Positions 11,253 through 21,419 of a stretch of 64,000 nucleotides of DNA are shown here, in pieces. This DNA is from Pinus tabuliformis (taxonomy: Eukaryota > Streptophyta > Pinopsida > Pinales > Pinaceae). The stretch spans positions 707,471,584 through 707,535,583 of the forward strand of contig CM062810.1 in NCBI GenBank assembly GCA_031772625.1. Reading direction: 5' to 3'. The notes beneath the pieces are model-generated. The model was not told the origin of the DNA and searched no databases. It saw only the letters and a list, made by a program, of their open reading frames with translations. Position 1 is the stretch's first letter. Every line of letters starts with the position of its first letter. Made by a program: the position numbers and the translations under genes.

Positions 11253-11809
11253 TGTAGGTTTTAACCCTGTACAAAAATTACCTACAGACGAATTCTAAAA
11301 ATAGAAAATAAATAATAATGAGAATATAAAATAAATAGACATATATTTCCTCTGGATCCAAAAACTGGGACTACCAGATTTATTTTTAATTATGTTCCTT
11401 TCAATGTTACAATACATATATACCCATGTCGAAGCATTCATAAACCCCAATCCATTAACCCTGGATTAGAACATGAATTTAGTTCCCTTGACCAAATCTA
11501 CAAAATACCATGGGCAGAAAACCATCATGCCCAAAACCATGTGCAAAACCCATGCAGAAAAGCATAGGTAGGTCTACCCACCTAATATACAGTCCAAAAA
11601 AAAATTTCACGGGGCACTGCCCCAGACCCTATGTAGGGGGGTTACTACCCACCTGAAACCTCCCAACAAGGAGGGATGTGCTCCCTCTATGACCCCCCTG
11701 TTGCGCCCGACACAACAAACAAGGGGGGTTATCGCCCCCACCCCCCCCCCCCCCCCCCCCCCTTTGTGTGTGCGACTAGTCGGGGAAAGAATATAACACA
11801 CACCCAACA
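11253..11809 (-). repeat. 5' LTR of the copia element
   Basis: About 557 bp. On the minus strand it starts TGTTGGGTGTG and ends AACCTACA, giving TG...CA ends beside the primer site. The partner LTR lies off the left edge, so the outer boundary is inferred from the LTR start motif and from the abrupt switch to integrase-coding sequence of element B at 11810. It contains a homopolymer of 22 C (11741-11762). Open frames here, including a Gly-run frame at 11607-11822, are by-products of this composition. Confidence 0.75.
11741..11762. repeat. Poly(C) tract of 22 bases inside the copia LTR
   Basis: A pure C run on the plus strand. Its true length is uncertain because such runs are prone to sequencing and assembly error. 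Confidence 0.8.
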
Positions 11810-12717
11810 ACATGAAAAACATTATGAAATTTAATGTGACTCAGTAATGCTAATTATTAGGCTACAAGTCATGTCCAATCCAAAATTTCAAATAGTCAAC
11901 AAAATCGTGGTGCCAATTTTGGACAGGTTCCCATTCTTAATGTACTTTTCCTTGGTTTCACCCTCAAATAAACATGATCTCCAACTTTGAATTCTATGTA
12001 TGTTATTTATCTGTCAGCGCATCTTTTCTCTTTATCATGTGTGGTTTTAATGTTTTATTGTATCCTCCTTACTTTTTTTTCCATTTCCTGCAAAATGTTT
12101 GGTCCCAATATTAGTATATCTTCTGGCTGGCTCCTACTGAGAGGTGTATCACATTTTCTTCCATACATGGCTTCAAAAGGACTCATTTTGATGGATGTTT
12201 GGTAACTGTTGTTGTAGGAAAACTCAACTAAGTGCAAAAAATCCTCCCATTTAGTGAGTCTATCCATGACATACATTATCAACATGTCCTCTAAAATTTG
12301 GTTGGTTCTTTCAATTCTTCCATTAGTTTGAGGATGATATGTTTTGCTGAAATTTAGTTGTGTTCCCATGCCCCCAAATAATGCCTTCCATAAATTTAAG
12401 ATGAATTGGGCATCCCTTTCCGACACTATCATCTTAGGCACTCCATGTAATAGGAAAATCTCCTTCATGAAGATATTAGCGATACGTGTCATACCGTAAG
12501 TGGATTGTACTGGTATGAAATGAGTTGCTTTATTTAGTGTATCTACCACTATCATGATGGAGTCGTGTTGTCATTTGGTTCTCCGTAATCTAGTAATAAA
12601 ATCTATAGAGATTATTTCCCACTTCCATTCAGGAATAGGTAGTGGATTCAACAACCCAGCAAGGTGTTGATGTTCAACCTTTACCTGTTAACAATCTAAG
12701 AACTTTGATAAATATTC
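11810..12717 (-). pseudogene. Integrase core and C-terminal part of element B
   Basis: The frame at 12555-12055 encodes the DDE integrase core: MIVVDTLNKATHFIPV, then SERDAQF, then HPQTNGRIERTNQ with the catalytic Glu, then EFSYNNSYQTSI and FEAMYGRKC. Upstream sequence to 12717 gives the linker between zinc finger and core ([13 protein letters not shown]). Downstream, about 11995-11815, the GDHVYLRVKP and IKFHNVFHV segments of a plant gypsy integrase C-terminus are readable with stops between. The copia LTR interrupts it right after FHV. No chromodomain is visible, but it would lie beyond the break. Confidence 0.88.
12713..12717. repeat. Target-site duplication TATTC, left copy
   Basis: TATTC directly before the LTR start at 12718, identical to 21415-21419 after the second LTR. 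Removing one copy plus the element restores the continuous integrase sequence of element B. Confidence 0.92.
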
Positions 12718-14147
12718 TGTTAGCCTTCTGCTGCAGCAGGTATTCATCTTTCATGATTGACATTTTTACATGCCAAATATGTCATACTTTGCAAGTTGCA
12801 GTGTTCCATATTTCCACAAGAAGCCATGAACGTGTGCTGGTCCAAAGGCCACTGCTGTATTCCATTTTTGATGAGTTTTTTTTTAGTTAAGGGAAGGCCA
12901 AACAACTAAATCCTGGCCTCCCTAGGTTTCAATTTCCTGTTTTAGAATATAGAGAATGATATCTGTCCAAACAGTTTAATCTTGGCAGATTTATAGATAG
13001 GTAGAGAATCAAAGGGACCCAACTGTTTAATCTGGGCCCTAGCAGAAATAAGTGTAGATCTAGATAGGAGGAATTCAAAAGAAAATTGTAAATCTGGGTC
13101 TGCAAGTCTAAGTGCACCCAAATCAGAAAAGAAGAAAAAATATTAGGTGAGTAGGCTGGGTAGGTAGCTGTGGTTGCAGGATGATGATTGATGATCAATT
13201 TTGTGTTTCAAACTGTTTTATCTTTTCAGATCAGTGCAGGCAGTTTTATTCAAAGGAGCTTAGAGCTGGACATCACTAACTTCCCCCTTCTTCTAATTTC
13301 CCAAGTCACTTACTAACCCCCCAAAGAGGTCAAGATCTGCTTGATTCCTCTTAGCTTCATCTTCAGCCATATCAGTCACCTTGGTGAAGATCTCCTTCAC
13401 TCAAGGATCTCAGTTCCTTTCAAGTTATTTTTCCCAAAATTTAGCCTAAGGTCCCTGACCTTAGCGCTTGCTAGTCACCTTCATATTAACCACTAACGGT
13501 ATTATATAACTCCCTATCAGTTTTCCCATTCCCTTACTAAAGCTATGTACATATAACTCCCCTATGTAAATATCCCCTCCCTGGCAATATAGCCATATTT
13601 TTATAAGTCCGGGGAAAAATAGTCCATCTGGGGCTGTTTTTAGCCCATCCGAGTCATAGCAGGGGTTAGATGACACCTGGTCATGCTAAACAACCTCTCC
13701 CCTAGCCCTAAAACCCTCAAAAACCCACGTTTTACCCCTCATCCCCAAGTCCCAGCTGTAAATACTTCAACCGCGCGCAAACCCCCTTTCGCCGCCCCTA
13801 ACCCAAAGTTTTTCGTGTAAAATATTAACCCCGCCCCTATTAACCCTCATAATCCACCGTTCCCTAAGTTATAACCCACCGCGCACATTATTAAAAAAGG
13901 AATATTCTTTGAATATTCCCGCGCCATATTACCTTCGCTGCCAGCCGTCAGATTATCCGCCCCGCAGATCAATGGCTGGCGCGCCGCCCCATCCCCAAAC
14001 CGCCCGAGCTTTAGCGTCCGGGAGATGGGTGGTATTGCCGCCGTACTCCCGCCACGCGTCAGCTCCTGGGCTGTGGCAGAGGCCCCCCTCACGAAACCGC
14101 TCTCCCCCAAAGGTGGTGCGCCACAATACCGCTTACCGCCTCCTGCC

Positions 14148-14368
14148 CGGTGACGTCACTGCATACGTCACCCCCTGCACAGTCACTGCTTACGTCACCC
14201 CCCTCTGCCCAGTCACATGTCCAGTCATCTGCCTGTGTGGCCCCTTGCCACGTGTCATGCCACGTCACCGTCCGTACATGATGATGTCATGCTGACGTCA
14301 TCCCGCCACGTCATCATGCTGACATCATTGCTGACGTCACCCGCTATACAATGTCACGTCATGCTGAT
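14148..14368 (+). promoter_or_regulatory. Cluster of ACGT-core motifs in the 5' LTR
   Basis: About nine ACGT cores in 220 bp, mostly TGACGTCA, CCACGTCA and TACGTCAC, plus one CCACGTGTC. Such palindromes are binding sites for plant bZIP factors (TGA/as-1, C-box and G-box types). The cluster lies about 700-900 bp upstream of the TATA box. That it acts as an enhancer is inference; the motif density is seen directly. Confidence 0.6.
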
Positions 14369-15057
14369 GTCATCATCAGTTTTTGGCGCAGAGGCGAAAA
14401 TCGCACTTCGGGGCCCCGGAATCCAATTCTGAGGCAGTTTTTGATGAGCGATTTGCGCAAATCGCTCATCGCTAGATTTTTTGGGCCTGAATGGGGAATC
14501 TTCAGGGAATCTTTTCATTCTGCGGCCCCCAGCAAGCCCGAAAGGCGCCGAATGACCCGTTTTCTTCGCAGAGCATACCGAAAGGATCAGAAGACAGTTC
14601 CAGAGGATACAGAGGCCGAAAAGCGGCCATTAATTTGTGAATGAGACCCACAGCATGCCATAACAGCATCAATTTATTGCCAAAGAGTATTAGAGGAAGG
14701 AGGAGAGCCAAAGAGTATCAGCCGAAGATTTTTTAGGGGCTCGAAGCACTTGAACATTGATGAGCCCCCCAGAAAGTCAAAAACAAGAAGAGTAAGCCCG
14801 TCCTAGCTCTCAAATCACAGTTAGAAGCATTCAATGCCACCAAACAGCAAGGGTGCAAAGACCAATGCACAGTTATAAGAGATGAACAGCACACAGCCAC
14901 CAGGACAGACGTCAACTCATCTTGTTACAGCTGCCCCTGCATATCTCAAAGATATTTTTCTGGCATTTATTTCTGGATAAGATTAGGTTAAAGCAATCAG
15001 TTTTCTGTCAAACCTGTTAGGTCGGCTGCAATAGATAAATTTTGGATAAATCTTCCC

Positions 15058-15065
15058 TATATATA
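15058..15065 (+). promoter_or_regulatory. TATA box of the TR-GAG 5' LTR
   Basis: TATATATA in the context CCCTATATATACCACC, conserved at 20588-20595 in the other LTR. It places the probable transcript start about 800 bp before the LTR end, giving a long R-U5 region. Confidence 0.55.
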
Positions 15066-15887
15066 CCACCCTCTGTATTGTTTTAGGGGTCGGTTGGTTG
15101 ATAGTCTTCAATGGAGACTCGCACTGTATACCTCACTGTTTCTATAATCAAAGATTGCAGAAAGCTTGGATAACAGACTGTCTGTTGTAAATGAAAGTTT
15201 TGGAGATATGAAGATGGAATTCTTGTGCTGCAGCCTGAAGCAATAAGTGCATCTTACCTCTGTTTATTGTTATCACCGTCTAAAATAGTAGAAAGAAAGA
15301 ATAGTCTAGAATTGGTTTAAACGCCCTCTATGCTAATTTTCTACTATTTCTTTATGTTTTCATCTGGGTTAGTAATGAATATGAATTCCATATGGGTCAT
15401 GTTTCCCCTAATCCCTTCATATTTGACAGTTGTCTAGGAATTCTAAATTGCTCCTAGACAGAGCTCATTCACCTTCCCCCTTTTAAGCCGAGTGAGAGAT
15501 TCTTTATTGCCGCTCATTCCTTATCCCTCATTCCATCCTTTTAAGCTTTAAGTGTTGTTTCATGAGCAGCTACCTTGCTCCTTATTTCTCTTGTGACCAA
15601 GAAAACGCACCAGCAGTCCCACTCCTTGACTCCACGCCCAATGGTTTGAAACTTACCAGACTATGTTTTGCCTCTCTACTTGAGACATCTTCCTTCCCAC
15701 CAAAAACAAAACAAAAACCCTCTGAACTCAAGACCTAGCCTAAAATCCTTTTCAAACAAAGCTAAATCTAAAAGAGAGAGCCCTCTCTGATTGCAGGTTG
15801 GCTAGAACCTGCAGTCCAAAGTTGGTTTGTGGTTACCTCGGCCGTATCCTTTTCTGGAGCTTAAGGACAACCTGAGTGATAACATAA

Positions 15888-15904
15888 TGGCGACTCAACT
15901 GGGG
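15888..15904 (+). promoter_or_regulatory. Putative primer binding site of the TR-GAG element
   Basis: TGGCGACTCAACTGGGG begins three bases after the LTR end. The initial TGG complements tRNA CCA ends. Similar TGGCGACTC sites occur in Ogre-like elements. I cannot assign the tRNA with certainty. Similar 'CTCCACTGGGGA' phrases recur at 15944, 15990 and 16120. Confidence 0.55.
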
Positions 15905-16139
15905 ACCTAATCCTCAGAAAGTTTTATTGATTAAGTTGGAATGCTCCACTGGGGAACTTCCTCAAATAGTTTCACAAAGAAAGTTGGAAAGCTCCACTGG
16001 GAAGACCCAGACCTTCAGAACTACTTTTCCAAAGTTTAAGTTCTGATCTTTGATGGTGGACAGAGATCAGACACCTCAAAGATGATTTATCCACCTGGCG
16101 ACTCCACATCATCCTCATAATAAAGACTCCACTGGAGAA

Positions 16140-17477
16140 ATGAACCCAAAAGAAATTTATGAGCAGATCAGGCTTTTGACCTGGATTATTATCCAAGAGG
16201 TCATGATATTTCTCCTCCATAAAGTTTTGTTGTACATATTGTTTGAACTTGACTTTTATGTTTTTCCCGTAGAAAATGTTGAAGAAAGCCCTCCTTGCAC
16301 ACCCGAACAGCATCCTTTAAATGCTGCTAATGCTCACTTTATAGTCAAGGAGGACACTACTGTCAAAACAAATCATCCTATCCATGTTCATACCGAACCC
16401 AGTCATTTAGTCCCTGTACACAATCACGTACCTCGTAAAGTTCCTGATAGATATAAACCACTCATTCTGCCTCCCGTGCTTAATCCTTTGCCCAAAAATC
16501 ATCCCATGTATCTCCCAAGATTTGATGGAGAGAGTGGAGTTACTACTCAAAAGCATATTCAGGCCTTTGAAGATTATTTGAACATTTTTGAAGTGGAGGA
16601 TGAGGATGTTAGTGTTAGGCTGTTTTCCCTTTCTTTGCAAAGTGAAGTTAGGACTTGGTTTAAAGAATTACCTGAGGCAAGCATCTCAAATCTCCAGCAG
16701 TTATTCAAACTCTTCCTTGATAGATGGATGATCAAAGTCAATTTCCTCGTGCTCATAGAAGAATATAATCAGTTAAAAAGAATTCCAAATGAATCTGTTC
16801 AGCAGTTTTCTGACCGATTCAATCAAGTTTATCATTCCATACCATTGAATATAAGACCTCCCCCTGATTTGGCCCTATTACATTATCCAGCAGCATTTGA
16901 TCCAGAAATGGAATTTCATCTGAGAGAAAGGAGCCCCTCTACTATGCAACAGATGCAGAACATAGCAGTAGATGTAGAGGTTAATCTGAAAGTTAGGGAG
17001 GAGAAGTTGAAAGCAGAAAAAGAGGATGAACTTGACATCTTTTTAGAGAAAGCAGAGGAATTAAAGCAGATGTGCACAATGGAAGTTGAAGGCTTAGAGC
17101 GCCAGAACAGATCTGTTTTGCAAAAGGAAGGTAATGATATTCATAAACAAACCAGCTACAAAATAGATGACATATTCATACCGCCATACATGATGGAGCA
17201 GTCTCCTGATATAATGTATGAATATAATAGCTTCTCTTCTTTCAACTGTCTGCCCAAATATGATCAGTATGATGATGACTGTGAGCCTAACGACCAAATC
17301 AGTCTTGCAGAAGAGTTACATCTTATTTTTGCAGAGAGCACAGTTCAGGATCAGCTGCCTGAAAACAATGATCAGCATGCCCATTTCAGCTATGAAGAAA
17401 AGGAGGAAAAGGCAGAAAATTTTAAATTCAGTGAAGAAGCTTTTGTCATTTTGTTTCAAGTCTTTTCAGTTTATTAG
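16140..17477 (+). CDS. Gag-like protein of the TR-GAG element (445 aa)
   Basis: The only long gene of the element. Residues 1-120 are a poorly conserved N-terminus with a hydrophobic stretch and a His/Pro-rich region. Residues of about 120-275 carry the retrotransposon Gag (capsid) fold: YLPRFDGESGVTTQKHIQAF, then VRLFSLSLQSEVRTWFKELP, then QFSDRFNQVY, as in Tat/Ogre gag proteins. A Lys/Glu-rich helical stretch (about 280-320) follows. There is no zinc knuckle and no protease, so packaging of RNA would rely on the capsid alone or on a partner element. Start ATG 16140 is the first in frame after the primer site. Near 17430-17477 the frame ends while another open frame (to 18141) continues in a similar acidic style, suggesting a frameshift or an original two-frame arrangement. 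Confidence 0.75.
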   Translation: MNPKEIYEQIRLLTWIIIQEVMIFLLHKVLLYILFELDFYVFPVENVEESPPCTPEQHPLNAANAHFIVKEDTTVKTNHPIHVHTEPSHLVPVHNHVPRKVPDRYKPLILPPVLNPLPKNHPMYLPRFDGESGVTTQKHIQAFEDYLNIFEVEDEDVSVRLFSLSLQSEVRTWFKELPEASISNLQQLFKLFLDRWMIKVNFLVLIEEYNQLKRIPNESVQQFSDRFNQVYHSIPLNIRPPPDLALLHYPAAFDPEMEFHLRERSPSTMQQMQNIAVDVEVNLKVREEKLKAEKEDELDIFLEKAEELKQMCTMEVEGLERQNRSVLQKEGNDIHKQTSYKIDDIFIPPYMMEQSPDIMYEYNSFSSFNCLPKYDQYDDDCEPNDQISLAEELHLIFAESTVQDQLPENNDQHAHFSYEEKEEKAENFKFSEEAFVILFQVFSVY

Positions 17478-18141
17478 GGATAATTATCATGCCGTTAACA
17501 ATCAAGTGTCACCATATTCTGTTACTGATCAGCTAGAGGAAAATCCAGGCCCTGCTCCTAAAGCATCACCACTAGATTTGCAGCCCCAAAGTGCCAGTGA
17601 ATGTCAGATTGAGGAAGACTCAGAAGTGGCAGCATGTGACCAGATAATCCAACTGGATTCCCTGCCATTGGGTTTGCAGCCATCTCAGATATTTGAAGAA
17701 GAAAAAGAACAGTCAGCGCAAATCTGTCAAGTGCCATCTGAGCCAGCTTTCAAAGAATTACAGGTACCATCCCATGTTTTGCAGAATTCATCTGATAGTA
17801 AGCTGCGTGATGAGGTAAAACACTGCTCTTCTCCACTAGCAGGCTGCGAACCATGGTATCAAGTGGTTGATGATCCCCCAATTCTAAAGCATGATAGCTA
17901 TCCCAAACTTTTGTACAGTTCTTTAGTTCAGTCCAGCAATAATGTATATATGCTACAGGACCCTTTTGTACAGTTTCTTATTTCAGCAAAGAAGGTCAGC
18001 AGTTACCTGATCTTCTCAAAGATTAACAAAGCCACATCAGATTGCAAGATCTCCATTTCAAGTAACAGCAAGCACGAGCAGCAGAAGCCATTCATGTTCA
18101 TAATGCTTAAGTGGCTGCATTGGCTGTTTCATTACACCTAA
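17478..18141 (+). CDS. Second reading frame of the TR-GAG interior, function unknown
   Basis: The open frame extends from 17218 to 18141; only the part after the gag stop (17477) is likely coding. It encodes about 220 residues rich in Ser, Gln, Glu and Pro and ends in a Trp-rich tail (LKWLHWLFHYT). No known domain is recognised. Near its start it contains LEENPGP (17533-17553), close to the 2A ribosome-skipping core. It may be the frameshifted C-terminal continuation of gag or a separate accessory frame. It has no ATG near the junction, so translation would need frameshifting or a repaired frame. Confidence 0.4.
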
Positions 18142-18282
18142 CAGCAAAGGAAATGTTGGTTAGGGTAGGTAGGTAGGATTAATAAGGCAGCCAGCCAAGC
18201 AAATTTTGCAGAATACAACAGCAACTGAATACAAGGCAGTCTGACCTGTTGTTCTTGGCTTTTCACAAGGAAAAGCCATCCC

Positions 18283-18295
18283 CAAGTGGAGCCAC
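18283..18295 (+). promoter_or_regulatory. Possible plus-strand priming site before the TR-GAG 3' LTR
   Basis: CAAGTGGAGCCAC lies immediately upstream of the 3' LTR. It is only partly purine-rich, so the polypurine tract is weak or atypical. Another purine stretch (AAGGAAAAG) lies at about 18268-18276. Confidence 0.35.
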
Positions 18296-21200
18296 TGTTA
18301 GCCTCCTGTTGCAGCAGGTATTCATCTTTCATGATTGACATTTTTACATGCCAAATATGTCATACTTTGCAAGCTGCAGTGTTCCATATTTCCACAAGAA
18401 GCCATGAAAGTGTGCTGGTCCAAAGGCCACTGCTGTATTCCATTTTTGATGAGTTTTTTTTTAGTTAAGGGAAGGCCAAACAGCTAAATCCTGGCCTCCC
18501 TAGGTTTCAATTTCCTGTTTTAGAATATAGAGAATGATATCTGTCCAAACAGTTTAATCTTGGCAGATTTATAGATAGGTAGAGAATCAAAGGGACCCAA
18601 CTGTTTAATCTGGGCCCTGGCAGAAATAAGTGTAGATCTAGATAGGATGAATTCAAAAGAAAATTGTAAATCTGGGTCTACAAGTCTAAGTGCACCCAAA
18701 TCAGAAAAGAAGAAAAAATGTTAGGTGAGTAGGCTGGGTAGGTAGCTGTGGTTGCAGGATGATGATTGATGATCAATTTTGTGTTTCAAACTGTTTTATC
18801 TTTTCAGATCAGTGCAGGCAGTTTTATTCAAAGGAGCTCAGAGCTGGACATCACTAACTTCCCCCTTCTTCTAATTTCCCAAGTCACTTACTAACTCCCC
18901 AAAGAGGTCAAGATCTGCTTGATTCCTCTTAGCTTCATCATCAGCCATATCAGTCACCTTGGTGAAGATCTCCTTCACTCAAGGATCTCAGTTCCTTTCA
19001 AGTTATTTTCCCCAAAATTTAGCCTAAGGTCCCTGACCTTAGCGCTTGCTAGTCACCTTCATATTAACCACTAACGGTATTATATAACTCCCTATCAATT
19101 TTCCCATTCCCTTACTAAAGCTATGTACATATAACTCCCCTATGTAAATATCCCCTCCCTAGCAATATAGCCATATTTTTATAAGTCCAGGGAAAAATAG
19201 TCCATCTGGGGTTGTTTTTAGCCCATCCGAGTCATAGCAGGGGTTAGATGACACCTCGTCATGCTAAACAACCTCTCCCCTAGCCCTAAAACCCTCAAAA
19301 ACCCACGTTTTATCCCTCATCCCCAAGTCCCAGCTGTAAATACTTCAACTGCGCGCAAACCCCCTTTCGCCGCCCCTAACCCAAAGTTTTTCGTGTAAAA
19401 TATTAACCTCGCCCCTATTAACCCTCATAATCCATCGTTCCCTAAGTTATAACCCACCGCGTGCATTATTAAAAAAAGGAATATTCTTTGAATATCTCCC
19501 CGCCGTATTACCTTCGCCGCCATCCGTCGTATTATCCGCCCCGCAGATCAATGGCTGGCAGGCCGCCCCATCCCCGAACCGCCCGAGCTTTAGCGTCCGG
19601 GAGATGGGCGGTATTGCCGCCGTACTCCCGCCACGCGTTAGCTCCTGGGCTGTGGCGGAGGCCCCCCTCACGAAACCGCTCTCCCCCAAAGGTGGTGTGC
19701 CGCAATACCGCTTACCACCTCCTGCCCGGTGACGTCACCGCATACATCACCCCCTGCATAGTCACTGCTTACGTCACCCCCCTCTGCCCAGTCACATGTC
19801 CAGTCATCTGCCTGCGTGGCCCCTTGCCACGTGTCATGCCACGTCACCGTCCGTACATGATGACGTCATGCTGACGTCATCCTGCCACGTCATCATGCTG
19901 ACGTCATCGCTGACATCATCATCAGTTTTTGGCGCAGAGGCGAAAATCGCACTTCGGGGCCCCGGAATCCAATTCTGAGGCAGTTTTTGATGAGCGATTT
20001 GGGCCTAGATTTTTTGGGCCTGAATGGGGAATCTTCAGGGAATCTTTTCATTCTGCGGCCCCCAGCAAGCCCGAAAGGCACCGAATGACCTGTTTTCTTC
20101 GCAGAGCATACCGAAAGGATCAGAAGACAGTTCCAAAGGATACAGAGGCCGAAAAGCGGCCATTAATTTGTGAATGAGACCCACAGCACGCCAAAACAGC
20201 ATCAATTTATTGCCAAAGAGTATCAGAGGAAGGAGGAGAGCCAAAGAGTATCAGCCGAAGATTAGGGGCTCGAAGCACCTGAACATTGATGAGCCCCCTA
20301 GAAAGTCAAAAACAAGAAGAGTAAGCTCGTCCTAGCTCTCAAATCACAGTCAGAAGCATTCAATGCCGCCGAACAGCAAGGGTGCAAAGACCAATGCACA
20401 GTTATAAGAGATGAACAGGACACAGCCACCAGGACAGACGTCAACTCATCTTGTTACAGCTGCCCCCAGCATAGCTCAAAGATATTTTTCTGGCATTTAT
20501 TTATGGATAAGATTAGGTTAAAGCAATCAGTTTTCTATCAGACCTGTTAGGTCGGCTGCAATAGATAAATTTTGGATAAATCTTCCCTATATATACCACC
20601 CTCTGTATTGTTTTAAGGGTCGGTTGGTTGATAGTCTTCAGTAGATACTCGCACTATATACCTCACTGTTTCTATAATCAAAGATTGCAGAAAGCTTGGA
20701 TAACAGACTGTCTGTTGTAAATGAAAGTTTTGGAGATATGAAGATGGAATTCTTGTGCTGCAGCCTGAAGCAATAAGTGCATCTTACCTCTGTTTATTGT
20801 TATCACCGTCTAAAATAGTAGAAAGAAAGAATAGTCTAGAATTGGTTTAAACGCCCTCTATGCTAATTTTCTGCTATTTCTTTATGTTTTCATCTGGGTT
20901 AGTAATGAATATGAATTCCATATGGCTCATGTTTCCCCTAATCCCTTCATGTTTGACAGTTCTCTAGGAATTCTTAATTACTCCTAGACAGAGCTCATTC
21001 ACCTTCCCCCTTTTAAGCCGAGTGAGAGATTCTTTATTGCCTCTCATTCCTTATCCCTCATTCCATCCTTTTAAGCTTTAAGTGTTGTTTCATGAGCAGC
21101 TACCTTGCTCCTTATTTATCTTTTGACCAAGAAAACGCACTAGCAGTCCCACTCCTTGACTCCACGCTCAATGGTTTGAAACTTACCAGACTATGTTTTG

Positions 21201-21414
21201 CCTCTCTACCTGAGACATCTTCCTTCCCACCAAAAACAAAACAAAAACCCTATGAACTCAAGACCTAGCCTAAAATCCTTTTCAAACAAAGCTAAATCTA
21301 AAAGAGGGAGCCCTCTCTGATTGCAGGTTGGCTAGAACCTGCAGTCCAAAGTTGGTTTGTGGTTACCTCGGTCGTATCCTTTTCCGGAGCTTAAGGAAAA
21401 CCTGAGTGATAACA
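18296..21414 (+). repeat. 3' LTR of the TR-GAG element (3119 bp)
   Basis: From TGTTAGCCTCCTG to GAGTGATAACA, followed by TATTC. It keeps the TATA box (20588-20595) and an ACGT cluster with about eight cores (19730-19920). Confidence 0.93.
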
Positions 21415-21419
21415 TATTC
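21415..21419. repeat. Target-site duplication TATTC, right copy
   Basis: Identical to 12713-12717. It is followed by sequence that continues the integrase zinc-finger region of element B on the minus strand. Confidence 0.92.

Larger units (their letters stand above)
12718..15884 (+). repeat. 5' LTR of the TR-GAG element (3167 bp)
   Basis: Runs from TGTTAGCCTTCTG to GAGTGATAACA. It is mostly U3: AT-rich at first, then a GC-rich segment (about 13700-14640) with a cluster of ACGT motifs, then the TATA box at 15058. It differs from the 3' LTR by scattered substitutions and some indels. The largest is about 33 bp extra here within the ACGT cluster (14320-14365). Open frames in the GC-rich part (for example 13847-14110 minus and 13909-14295 plus) show no recognisable domain. 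Confidence 0.93.
12718..21414 (+). mobile_element. Non-autonomous LTR retrotransposon with long LTRs and gag only (TR-GAG type, Tat/Ogre-like)
   Basis: An 8.7-kb element between perfect TATTC target duplications. The LTRs are 3167 and 3119 bp and make up over 70% of its length. The 2.4-kb interior has a primer-site-like motif (TGGCGACTCAACTGGGG), one gag gene and a second reading frame, but no protease, RT, RNase H or integrase. The gag sequence, long LTRs and TGGCGACTC-type primer site resemble the Tat/Ogre branch of Ty3/gypsy. Elements with LTRs plus gag alone are known in plants as TR-GAG and need enzymes from an autonomous partner. The LTRs differ by only a few percent plus a few indels, so it is the youngest insertion that can be judged in the nest. 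Confidence 0.88.

Noticed and set aside
11607..11822. 71-codon minus-strand frame with a Gly run
   Set aside because: A product of the poly(C) tract in the copia LTR; it crosses the LTR boundary.
13690..13870. CCCTAAA/CCCTAA-like motifs in the LTR as an interstitial telomere
   Set aside because: Only scattered imperfect units within otherwise unrelated LTR sequence, repeated simply in the other LTR.
13847..14110. Repeated GC-rich open frames inside the TR-GAG LTRs (also 19447-19689, 13909-14295 and 19488-19874)
   Set aside because: Present in both LTRs only because the LTR is duplicated. They read Pro/Arg/Gly-rich from GC-rich DNA and resemble no protein family.
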